From: Armatimonadota bacterium
GTDB taxonomy: Bacteria; Armatimonadota; Armatimonadia; Armatimonadales; Armatimonadaceae
NCBI GenBank assembly: GCA_030833025.1
Contig: JAURHZ010000140.1
Span: 1-6,292, forward strand
Reading direction: 5' to 3'
DNA length: 6,292 nucleotides
Position 1 is the first letter of the stretch, and each line of letters starts with the position of its first letter. This document shows, one piece after another, positions 1-5,686 of this stretch. Both the position numbers and the translations under genes were made by a program. Below the pieces are notes generated by a model, which saw only the letters and a program-made list of their open reading frames with translations, was not told where the DNA came from and searched no databases.

Positions 1-713
1 ATCGAGGCGCTGCGGACAGTGATGCTGGAAGATGTCGCGAAGATCCTCGAACGCACCGATACGCCATTCAACTTCAACAAAGGCAATATCCAACAAGCTC
101 CGCCGCCATTCGCGCCGTATCTCTTCAATGATGTTCTGTTTAATGACACCATCATCAGCGTTGCAGAGGGAATTCTGGGCGGTCCTGTCAAGAACAGCTT
201 CTATTCTGGCAATACCGCCCTCCCCGGTGACCATACACAGCCTGTCCACCCAGATATGCCACACCCCGTCGCAGGCGGTGACTACACGCCAACCTCCACA
301 ATCGTCGTAAACATCCCCGTTGTTGACATGAGCGCAACCAATGGCGCAACACAGCTCTGGCCAACAACCCATTTGGACACCACATACGGCGGGGATATCG
401 AATGCATCGTCAAACCACACGACCTCGAACGCTTCCGAACAAGCCATCCGCCGATTCAACCGACGGTCAAAGCGGGGCCGTTATCCTGCGGGATATGCGC
501 CTTTGGCACGCCGGGATGCCAAATCACACCCCGCATCCACGGCCGATGATTGCAATGATGCTATGGGAAGCCAGCGCGCAGACATTTGGTGGCATTGAAG
601 TTCCCGCGAGCTCTGCTTCCTTCTTTCAAGGGAAACGCATCGAAACCGAGCTGGTCATCATCCCGGATGAGAACTTCAACCACATCGCACACGGGGAAAG
701 CTACGGAGTTTAG
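1..713 (+). pseudogene. PhyH-family Fe(II)/2-oxoglutarate dioxygenase, 5'-truncated and frameshifted
   Basis: This is most of a phytanoyl-CoA dioxygenase-like (PhyH) protein. Such enzymes are cytosolic and hydroxylate small organic substrates using Fe(II), O2 and 2-oxoglutarate. Frame 1 is open from the window edge to the stop at 547-549 and carries the first iron ligands, QPVHPDMPH, with His at 247-249 and Asp at 253-255. It is followed by the family-typical stretch TIVVNIPVVDM...NGATQLWPTTHL. The rest of the fold is in frame 3: LRDMRLWHAGMPN, with the distal His at 507-509, and HPRPM, with the probable 2-oxoglutarate-binding Arg at 540-542, ending at the stop 711-713. The two halves join cleanly as VKAG/AVILRDMR if one G is missing at 474-477. 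The true start lies upstream of the window, since frame 1 is open before the GTG/ATG at 19-24. All catalytic residues are present across the two frames, so either the gene decayed very recently or this is a base-calling error. The substrate cannot be told from the sequence. Confidence 0.85.
474..477 (+). other. frameshift point in a GGGG run
   Basis: Reading changes from frame 1 to frame 3 here. Upstream, frame 1 encodes PTVKAG. Downstream, frame 3 encodes AVILRDMRLWH, which is the expected continuation of a PhyH protein. A fifth G would restore a single frame. After this point frame 1 gives a cysteine- and proline-rich tail that does not resemble the family and stops 70 bases later. Loss of one base in a homopolymer is a common sequencing error, but it is also a common true mutation. 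I see no slippery heptamer of the X XXY YYZ type that would favour programmed frameshifting. Confidence 0.75.
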
Positions 714-730
714 GCGCACTCGCCAAGAGA

Positions 731-765
731 CATATCCCTGTGTTCGGGCATCACAGTGGGATATG
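731..765. repeat. imperfect inverted repeat between the PhyH gene and the binding-protein gene
   Basis: CATATCCC (731-738) is a perfect inverse of GGGATATG (758-765). Inside them TGTG (739-742) pairs with CACA (752-755), leaving a 2-base GT bulge (756-757) and a 9-base loop. The structure sits 28 bases before the ATG of the binding-protein gene, just upstream of a possible -10 box at 782-787. It could be a regulator's operator, or a hairpin ending transcription of the PhyH gene. No T-run follows it, which argues against a simple intrinsic terminator. Confidence 0.55.
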
Positions 766-781
766 CGCATACTTGTCTAGG

Positions 782-787
782 TAATAT
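782..787 (+). promoter_or_regulatory. possible -10 box (TAATAT) of the binding-protein gene
   Basis: TAATAT lies only six bases before the ATG at 794. A start of transcription at the usual distance would fall on or next to the start codon and give a leaderless message. No convincing -35 box is visible 16-18 bases upstream; that position is filled by the right arm of the inverted repeat. A weak AGGT (779-782), eleven bases before the ATG, is the only ribosome-binding candidate. Confidence 0.35.
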
Positions 788-793
788 TCCGTC

Positions 794-1825
794 ATGAACA
801 TTCGCCCGATCGCATTCGCTGCTGCGCTCACCCTCATCGCCGGGTGTAACCCCGCTGCAAAACAGGCAGCACGTCCTGTTCTGACAAAGACCGCCGATGG
901 ACGGAATGAGCTCAAGGTCGGGTTTCTCCCCGTTACCTGCCACCTGACCTGCCCAGTCACCGACTTTGCCAGCCGCACCAGCAAAGACAACCGCTTCGCG
1001 AGCGAAAAGTACCTCGCATGGCCGGATGTCGCAAATGCCTTCAAATCGGGCCGCCTCCAAGCGACGTTTATGATCGCACCCCTTGCCCTAAAGCTTCAGG
1101 AGCAGGGCGTCAAGTGCAAAATCGTATACCTTGGACACCGCGATGGCTCCACAGTAATGGTTCGCAAGGAAGATACATCCAAGGACCTCACGGGACTCAA
1201 GGGCAAAACGTTTGCGATTCCAAGCCGCTTCTCAAACCAGTACCTCGTCATTCGTAAACTGATGGAAGATCAAGGCCTCGGGGAATCCGACATCAACTTT
1301 GTCGAACTGCCGCCTCCACAAATGCCAGCGGCACTCGCTGCGAAGAAAATCGATGCTTACTTTGTCGGCGAACCACACGCTGCCAAGGCGGAAGTCACCG
1401 GTGTCGGACGTGTCCTCTACAAAGCAAAGGACATTTGGCCACAGTTCATTTCCTGTGTACTTGTCGTCTCCGATGAGCTGATCGCTAAAGAGCCACAGGT
1501 TGTAAAGGACCTCGTTCGCGGCATCGCAGAGTCAGGCGAATGGGCAGAAACGCACCGGGATGAAGCGGCAAAGGTCGCCAGCCCTTACTACAAGCAGGAT
1601 GAAAAGCTCATCAAGTTTGTCCTCAACGATCCGGGCCGTGTCAGCTACCGTGAGCTGACACCTGGCGATGACGAAATGATGAAAATCGTCGAGATGGCCG
1701 TGAAAGCCAAAATCATCAGCAAGCCAATCCCTGTTGCGCAGTTCCTTGACCGACAGTTTGTGCCAAAGGATATTAAGGCGGCAAATGTCGACATGGCGGA
1801 TGCAGGGAAGTATCCAGCAAACTAG
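794..1825 (+). CDS. NitT/TauT-type ABC transporter substrate-binding lipoprotein
   Basis: This 343-residue protein is the extracytoplasmic ligand receptor of an ABC importer in the nitrate/sulfonate/bicarbonate group (NrtA/CmpA/SsuA-like, COG0715). It starts with a lipoprotein signal, a short basic N-terminus and hydrophobic stretch ending in LIAGC, so Cys18 should be lipidated and the mature protein membrane-anchored. The mature domain begins with ELKVGFLPVTCHLTCPVTDF (about residues 39-58). Later, ELPPPQMPAALAAKKIDAYF (171-190) and GEPH (192-195) correspond to the PPPQM and GEPW segments that line the ligand site in NrtA/CmpA relatives. The start is fixed by the signal peptide. The partner permease and ATPase are encoded convergently just downstream. 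The ligand is unknown; nitrate, bicarbonate, sulfonates and pyrimidine precursors are all transported by relatives. The CHLTC motif near the N-terminus is unlike the classical nitrate and bicarbonate binders that I know. Confidence 0.9.
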   Translation: MNIRPIAFAAALTLIAGCNPAAKQAARPVLTKTADGRNELKVGFLPVTCHLTCPVTDFASRTSKDNRFASEKYLAWPDVANAFKSGRLQATFMIAPLALKLQEQGVKCKIVYLGHRDGSTVMVRKEDTSKDLTGLKGKTFAIPSRFSNQYLVIRKLMEDQGLGESDINFVELPPPQMPAALAAKKIDAYFVGEPHAAKAEVTGVGRVLYKAKDIWPQFISCVLVVSDELIAKEPQVVKDLVRGIAESGEWAETHRDEAAKVASPYYKQDEKLIKFVLNDPGRVSYRELTPGDDEMMKIVEMAVKAKIISKPIPVAQFLDRQFVPKDIKAANVDMADAGKYPAN

Positions 1826-1855
1826 CTCGTCGACTACACGTTGAGTAATAAAAGC

Positions 1856-1882
1856 GGGCTGCGAACCTACGGTTTGTAGCCC
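1856..1882. terminator. hairpin terminator between convergent genes, probably bidirectional
   Basis: GGGCTGCGAACC (1856-1867) pairs with GGTTTGTAGCCC (1871-1882) around a TAC loop, giving a 12-bp stem with two G-U wobbles on the plus-strand RNA. On the plus strand it is followed by ATTGCTTTT. On the minus strand it is followed by GCTTTTATT. It lies 30 bases after the stop of the binding-protein gene and includes the last codons of the ATPase gene, whose stop is at the loop edge. It can therefore end both messages. Confidence 0.7.
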
Positions 1883-2580
1883 ATTGCTTTTAACACCGCC
1901 TTGGTAGCATCCACCACACCCGGTGCTGTCACATCCCGCGGCCGGGGGACATCAATCTTAAGCTCATAAACAATCGATGCCGGACGCTCCGAGAGCACGA
2001 GCACTCGGTCGGCAAGCTGAGTCGCTTCCTCAATATCGTGCGTTACCAAGATCACAGTCCGCGGCTGGTCCTCGAGCAAGCGACACAATTCACTACGCAT
2101 CTTCAAACGCGTTAGGTAATCCAGCGCACTAAATGGCTCATCCAGCATCAAGACATCCGTGCCGCCACACAGCGCACGCCCAATCTCAACACGCTGACGC
2201 ATCCCGCCGCTGAGCGCATGCGGAAATGCCTTCTCAAAACCCGCTAGCCCAATGCGCCCGACCATGTCTGTGACTGCACGCTGCCGCGCGGAGGCATCTA
2301 GCTTTGGAAGCCCAAGCGCAAGGTTGCCTTCGACCGTCAGCCACGGGTAAAGGCCATCCGCCTGATGCACGGTGCGCGTGGTTCCGGTACGCTCGAGCAC
2401 ACCGGATGTCGGCTTTAAGTAGCCCGATAACAACGACAATAATGTCGACTTACCACTGCCACTTGGACCCACAATCGCTACGAACTCGCCTGGAGAAACA
2501 TCCAAATGGATGTCCTTGAGGACGGCCGTCGCTCCATACGAATGCGACAGACCCTTAATGCGGATACTCCCAGTACTCAT
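1867..2580 (-). CDS. NitT/TauT-type ABC transporter ATP-binding protein
   Basis: This 237-residue cytoplasmic ATPase powers the importer. All nucleotide-binding motifs are intact and in order: Walker A GPSGSGKST (38-46), Q-loop Gln73 in VHQADGLYPW, ABC signature LSGGMRQR (123-130), Walker B VLMLDEP (143-149), D-loop SALD (151-154) and H-loop His181 in VTHDIEEA. The GLYPWLTV segment after the Q-loop and the HDIEEA sequence are typical of the TauB/SsuB/NrtD/CmpD group. Length is normal for that group, with no extra domain. The ATG at 2580-2578 overlaps the permease stop as ATGA, which indicates translational coupling. A Shine-Dalgarno-like GGGGGT (minus strand, 2593-2588) lies seven bases upstream. 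The 3' end is built into the terminator hairpin. Family assignment is secure; the substrate is not. Confidence 0.95.
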   Translation of the reverse strand: MSTGSIRIKGLSHSYGATAVLKDIHLDVSPGEFVAIVGPSGSGKSTLLSLLSGYLKPTSGVLERTGTTRTVHQADGLYPWLTVEGNLALGLPKLDASARQRAVTDMVGRIGLAGFEKAFPHALSGGMRQRVEIGRALCGGTDVLMLDEPFSALDYLTRLKMRSELCRLLEDQPRTVILVTHDIEEATQLADRVLVLSERPASIVYELKIDVPRPRDVTAPGVVDATKAVLKAMGYKP

Positions 2581-3356
2581 CGGTCATACCCCCAGCGGAT
2601 TCCCGGCAGCCGCGTCAAGAACATTAAGAGGCGGTCACACAACATCCCGAGCAGGCCAATCACAACCATCCCGACCACAATCAAATCAAGCCGGAGGCCA
2701 TTGTTGGCATCATGAATCAAGTACCCAAGTCCGGTGTTTCCAGCTAGCATTTCGCCAGCGACCATCACCAACCAACAGAGACCCATCGCGACCCGCAGCG
2801 TCGTTACCAGCTGCGGCAGAATCGCCGGAAAAATCACACGTGTCAGCCGGTGGACACCCGTCAGGTCATAATCTTGTGCAACCCGGAAGTAAACCTTTGG
2901 GATACCCGCAACTGCTGCCATCGTCGACAGCGCAATCGTCGGTAGCGCAGCAATCACGATTAAGAAAATCACCGCGCCATGCCCAATCCCAATCCAGAAG
3001 ATGGCAAATGGAATCCACGCCAGCGGTGACAGAGAACGTAGAAAATTCAGCAGTGGCAAGAGAGCTAGGCGCGCTCCGAGGACGGTCCCGAGAATCATCC
3101 CAAGCGGCACACCAACCACAACACTCAGCGCATACCCGGCTGCGACACGCGACAAGGATGCAAGCGTGTCTCGTAACAGGCTGCCACTAGCAACTTCTTC
3201 CCGAAAGCCCGTGACGAATGCACCAGGCGTTGGGAAGAACTGCTCCGACAAGTACCCACGTGAGCTCGCCAGCCACCAAAGCAGCAGCAAAGTCCCAAAT
3301 GTTAACGATGGATAGAGCCAGCTATTAATAGAATTGCGAATGTTTTTTGTGTCCAA
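2577..3356 (-). CDS. NitT/TauT-type ABC transporter permease
   Basis: This is an integral inner-membrane subunit of the binding-protein-dependent transport (BPD_transp_1) family that should form a homodimeric channel with the ATPase. Starting at the TTG at 3356-3354 gives 259 residues. A first membrane helix lies at about 14-30 (LYPSLTFGTLLLLWWLA), then FFPTPGAF, several further helices, RSLSPLAWIPFAIFWIGIG (about 107-125), and the cytoplasmic EAA-type coupling loop YDLTGVHRLTRVIFPAILP (about 163-181) that docks on the ATPase. This matches NrtB/TauC/SsuC-type permeases. The frame stays open upstream: an ATG at 3404-3402 would add 16 residues (MAQCPELC...), and the frame's first ATG is at 3500. 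I prefer 3356 because it gives the usual short N-terminus and because an extended -10 box lies eight bases before it. No Shine-Dalgarno sequence is seen at either start. It is the first gene of a two-gene operon with the ATPase. Confidence 0.88.
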   Translation of the reverse strand: MDTKNIRNSINSWLYPSLTFGTLLLLWWLASSRGYLSEQFFPTPGAFVTGFREEVASGSLLRDTLASLSRVAAGYALSVVVGVPLGMILGTVLGARLALLPLLNFLRSLSPLAWIPFAIFWIGIGHGAVIFLIVIAALPTIALSTMAAVAGIPKVYFRVAQDYDLTGVHRLTRVIFPAILPQLVTTLRVAMGLCWLVMVAGEMLAGNTGLGYLIHDANNGLRLDLIVVGMVVIGLLGMLCDRLLMFLTRLPGIRWGYDR

Positions 3357-3364
3357 AGCCAAAA

Positions 3365-3373
3365 AGTGTAGCA
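3365..3373 (-). promoter_or_regulatory. possible extended -10 promoter of the permease-ATPase operon
   Basis: The minus strand reads TGC followed by TACACT (3370-3365), matching the extended -10 form TGnTATAAT at most positions. It ends eight bases before the preferred TTG start at 3356, so the transcript would begin close to the start codon. No good -35 box is visible, which extended -10 promoters tolerate. If the permease really starts at 3404, this element would lie inside the gene and the call would be wrong. Confidence 0.35.
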
Positions 3374-3520
3374 CGATGCGACACAATTCAGGGCATTGCG
3401 CCATCCAATCGCCATTACTCCTGCACGTTGAAGGCAGGGATAGTTCGACGGCCGCGTACAAACGAAACCTGCCAATCGTCCGATGAACTTGTCGGCACAC
3501 TTTGATACCGTGAGTGCATC

Positions 3521-4876
3521 ATGCGTTTGACCAAGAGTCTTATTGCCACATCCGCGATGATTATCGCCGCGGTTCCCATCATTGCTGCACCCAATGAGGC
3601 TGGCCCGAGACGCTCGGATGAACGCGCACTCGATGCCATCGGCTACTTTACAAAAACGCCAACCAACAAAGTCGAACGCCTGCACACTGCCATCCGGGAA
3701 GGCAAAAACCCGCTGACTTACGATCCAAAGTTCGGCTATCTGCCATCGCTCTTGCGGACGCTCGGCATCAACATAAGCACCCAAAGCATGGTCTTTTCAA
3801 AGACATCCCTACAAATCGCTCACATCAGCCCAAGCAATCCAAGGGCACTCTACTTCTCCGATGACATTTACATCGGCTACATTCCAGGCTCGGATATCGT
3901 TGAAATCTCCGTTGCAGACCCAGTCCTCGGCGCTGTTTTTTACACGTTCAAAAACCGGGGGAGCGGTGCACCCGCGCTCAACCGGCAGACCTATGAATGC
4001 CTACAATGCCACGATGGCGCACTAACCAGTGGCGTGCCGGGGCACACGGTTCGTTCCGTTCACCCATACCCGGATGGCCAAGTGGACTTTAGCAGCGGTA
4101 CTCACATCGTTTCGGATGCAACACCGCACTCCGAGCGCTTTGGCGGATGGTGGGTCACCGGAAAGCATCTGGCGCTAAATCACGAGGGCAATTCCTTCGT
4201 GCGTGGTAGCGGCGGTATGGACAACCCTTTGCGCGCAAACCGCACACCCGAAAAGCTGCCCGCAGGAATGATTGACCTTAAGGATTACATGGCTGGCACA
4301 TCCGATGTCGTCGCACAGCTCATCCTCCAGCATCAAACCGTCGTCCACAACCGAATCACGGCGGTCACCTACAGCACGACGCTGGCCCTCGCCGATGATG
4401 CATCTATTGGAGAATCCCTCGGAAACAAGCCCGGCGAGCTCCTCAGGAGTACGCTTTCACGCATCCGAAACAGCTCGGACTCCCTGTTGGAAGCGATGTT
4501 CTTTGTGGATGAGGCTCCGTTTCCTGCGCCAATCGATGGTGCCAAACGCACGATGTTGGACTTCGTCAAGCAGGGGCCGCGGGATGCTAACCAACAAACG
4601 CTCCGCCAGCTCGACCTGCGGACACGACTGTTCCGTTACCGTCTGAGTTTTCTGGTTCACTCGGCGGGATTTAAGCAGCTGCCAATACAAGCGCGCTCGT
4701 ATTGCTGGATACGCATCAAAGCCGCGCTCACAAATCCAAATGACCGCCTGACAACAAAGCTCGATCTTAGCGAACGCAAAACCATCCACGAGATTTTGCA
4801 GGCCACAGAAGCCGAATATCGGGATGCCCCTTCGGACATCGGGCAGTGGAAACCCACCGGATTGCTAGGGACGTGA
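3521..4876 (+). CDS. exported protein with one c-type heme-binding site (CxxCH), function unknown
   Basis: The 451-residue product begins with a Sec-type signal (MRLTKSLIA followed by a hydrophobic run to about residue 23), so it should act outside the cytoplasmic membrane. A single CLQCH at 160-164 is a covalent heme c site; Cys160 is encoded at 3998-4000 and His164 is the proximal ligand. Around it are segments I recognise from a large family of uncharacterised cytochrome-like proteins: NPRALYFSDDIYIGYIPGSD (107-126), DPVLGAVFYTF (133-143), GVPGHTVRSV (171-180), RFGGWWVTGKH (206-216) and QHQTVVHNRIT (270-280). The distal ligand is unclear; His174, His271, His276 and several Met residues are candidates. 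The protein is much longer than a plain cytochrome c, so the heme is embedded in a larger domain. It diverges from the permease operon across about 160 bp. A weak GATACC (3504-3509) is the only -10 candidate. An electron-transfer or peroxidase-like role is possible but not shown. Confidence 0.8.
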   Translation: MRLTKSLIATSAMIIAAVPIIAAPNEAGPRRSDERALDAIGYFTKTPTNKVERLHTAIREGKNPLTYDPKFGYLPSLLRTLGINISTQSMVFSKTSLQIAHISPSNPRALYFSDDIYIGYIPGSDIVEISVADPVLGAVFYTFKNRGSGAPALNRQTYECLQCHDGALTSGVPGHTVRSVHPYPDGQVDFSSGTHIVSDATPHSERFGGWWVTGKHLALNHEGNSFVRGSGGMDNPLRANRTPEKLPAGMIDLKDYMAGTSDVVAQLILQHQTVVHNRITAVTYSTTLALADDASIGESLGNKPGELLRSTLSRIRNSSDSLLEAMFFVDEAPFPAPIDGAKRTMLDFVKQGPRDANQQTLRQLDLRTRLFRYRLSFLVHSAGFKQLPIQARSYCWIRIKAALTNPNDRLTTKLDLSERKTIHEILQATEAEYRDAPSDIGQWKPTGLLGT

Positions 4877-4901
4877 TGCATTAACCAGGACCCCATCAAG
4901 G

Positions 4902-4907
4902 TATACT
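4902..4907 (+). promoter_or_regulatory. possible -10 box (TATACT) of the quinone operon
   Basis: TATACT matches the sigma-70 -10 consensus at five of six bases, and transcription would start near 4914. The bases 16-19 upstream (around GCATTA) are a poor -35 box. A second candidate, TACTTT (4913-4918), lies six bases before the ATG at 4925 and would give a leaderless message. The sequence alone does not choose between them. Confidence 0.4.
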
Positions 4908-4915
4908 CAGCCTAC

Positions 4916-4935
4916 TTTGTGACAATGTTCACAAA
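4916..4935. promoter_or_regulatory. Crp/Fnr-type palindromic operator over the start of ubiE
   Basis: TTTGTGA (4916-4922) and TCACAAA (4929-4935) are perfect inverted repeats separated by six bases. The core TGTGA-N6-TCACA is exactly the half-site pair and spacing bound by Crp-type regulators in E. coli. It overlaps the presumed start of transcription and the GTG and ATG codons at 4919 and 4925. From that position a bound protein would block rather than activate. The match is seen directly; the identity of the regulator is inference. Confidence 0.5.
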
Positions 4936-5686
4936 CCCAGTTACCCAGATGGCTCAATCACACACAAACAATCCGCTTCCCACTCCGCAGCAAAAGCATG
5001 CGTACGTGCAGGATATGTTTGATGCCATCGCACCGCGCTACGACCTCCTAAATTCGGTTCTCAGCATGCGCCTCCACCACGCTTGGCGGGATGCGACCGT
5101 AAAGGCACTTTCGCTGACGGATGGTTCATCCGCGCTCGATATCTGCACCGGAACCGGCGACCTCGCATTCGCGCTCAGCGGTGCGTGTGGACCAAACGGT
5201 GTTGTGGATGCATCCGACTTCTCAGAAGGGATGCTCTCTATCGCAAGGACAAAGGTCGCTACAGCGGGTGGCGCGCCGGTGACATTCCAGCAAGCGGATG
5301 CACAAAAGCTTCCGTATGCGGAAAACACATATGATGCGGTTACGGTCGCATTCGGGATGCGCAATGTTGCGGATATTACGGCTGGAATTAGCGAAATGGT
5401 ACGCGTCGCTAAGGCCGGTGGCCGTGTGGCAATCCTCGAGTTTAACCAGCCCACGAAAGCATGGTTCCGTGTGCTGTATCGCTTTTATTCGTTTCGCATT
5501 CTGCCGATTATCGGTGGGGTGATCAGTGGACGAAAGTCTGCATATGCTTACTTGCCGGCATCCGTAGATGCCTGGCCAAGTCGCGATGACCTTTCGGCGC
5601 GTCTCCGGACGGCTGGATGCAAATCTGTGACTGTGACGGACTTTCTATTCGGGGCGGTTGCGCTGCATATTGGAGTTAAGCAATGA
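4925..5686 (+). CDS. ubiE: demethylmenaquinone/demethoxyubiquinol methyltransferase (UbiE/MenG)
   Basis: This SAM-dependent C-methyltransferase methylates the quinone ring at a late step of menaquinone (and, in some bacteria, ubiquinone) synthesis, at the cytoplasmic membrane face. Counting from ATG 4925, the family signature YDLLNSVLSMRLHHAW is at about 39-54, SAM motif I ALDICTGTGDLAFAL at 70-84, the acidic VDASD at 94-98, VAFGMRNV at 141-148, the second signature RVAKAGGRVAILEF at 160-173, and the C-terminal GAVALHIGVK at 243-252. At 253 residues it is close to E. coli UbiE (251). Start choice is open: GTG 4919, ATG 4925 and ATG 4949 are in frame, all lacking a Shine-Dalgarno sequence. ATG 4949 would place the palindrome at 4916-4935 in the untranslated leader. 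It overlaps the prenyl synthase gene by ATGA. Codon endings change from C/A-rich in its first third to G/T-rich later. Menaquinone or ubiquinone use cannot be decided from this gene alone. Confidence 0.95.
   Translation: MFTNPVTQMAQSHTNNPLPTPQQKHAYVQDMFDAIAPRYDLLNSVLSMRLHHAWRDATVKALSLTDGSSALDICTGTGDLAFALSGACGPNGVVDASDFSEGMLSIARTKVATAGGAPVTFQQADAQKLPYAENTYDAVTVAFGMRNVADITAGISEMVRVAKAGGRVAILEFNQPTKAWFRVLYRFYSFRILPIIGGVISGRKSAYAYLPASVDAWPSRDDLSARLRTAGCKSVTVTDFLFGAVALHIGVKQ

Noticed and set aside
474..480. Programmed -1 ribosomal frameshift in the PhyH gene
   Set aside because: There is no canonical slippery heptamer, and PhyH enzymes are not known to need recoding. A missing G is simpler.
1..713. 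TauD-type sulfonate dioxygenase paired with a taurine-type transporter
   Set aside because: The motifs (QPVHPD, WHAGMPN, NGATQLWPTTH) are of PhyH type, not TauD, so the neighbour does not identify the importer substrate as a sulfonate.
739..755. TGTG...CACA inside the inverted repeat as a second Crp-type site
   Set aside because: The arms are nine bases apart rather than eight and the flanking bases do not complete TGTGA/TCACA, so it is not the same motif as at 4916-4935.
710..1060. Minus-strand open frames opposite the binding-protein N-terminus
   Set aside because: They are antisense to a clear lipoprotein signal and conserved binding-protein start, with no family resemblance.
2510..3190. 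226-residue open frame on the plus strand opposite the ATPase and permease genes
   Set aside because: It is low-complexity (Ser, Arg, Pro, His-rich) with no recognisable motif and lies antisense to two well-supported transporter genes.
3302..3784. 160-residue minus-strand open frame across the divergent promoter region
   Set aside because: It overlaps the signal peptide and N-terminal region of the cytochrome-like gene and the start of the permease gene, and its protein looks random.
4341..4349. TCGTCCACA as a DnaA box supporting an origin
   Set aside because: It has two mismatches to TTATCCACA, is single, and lies inside coding sequence. No cluster of boxes is visible near the skew switch.
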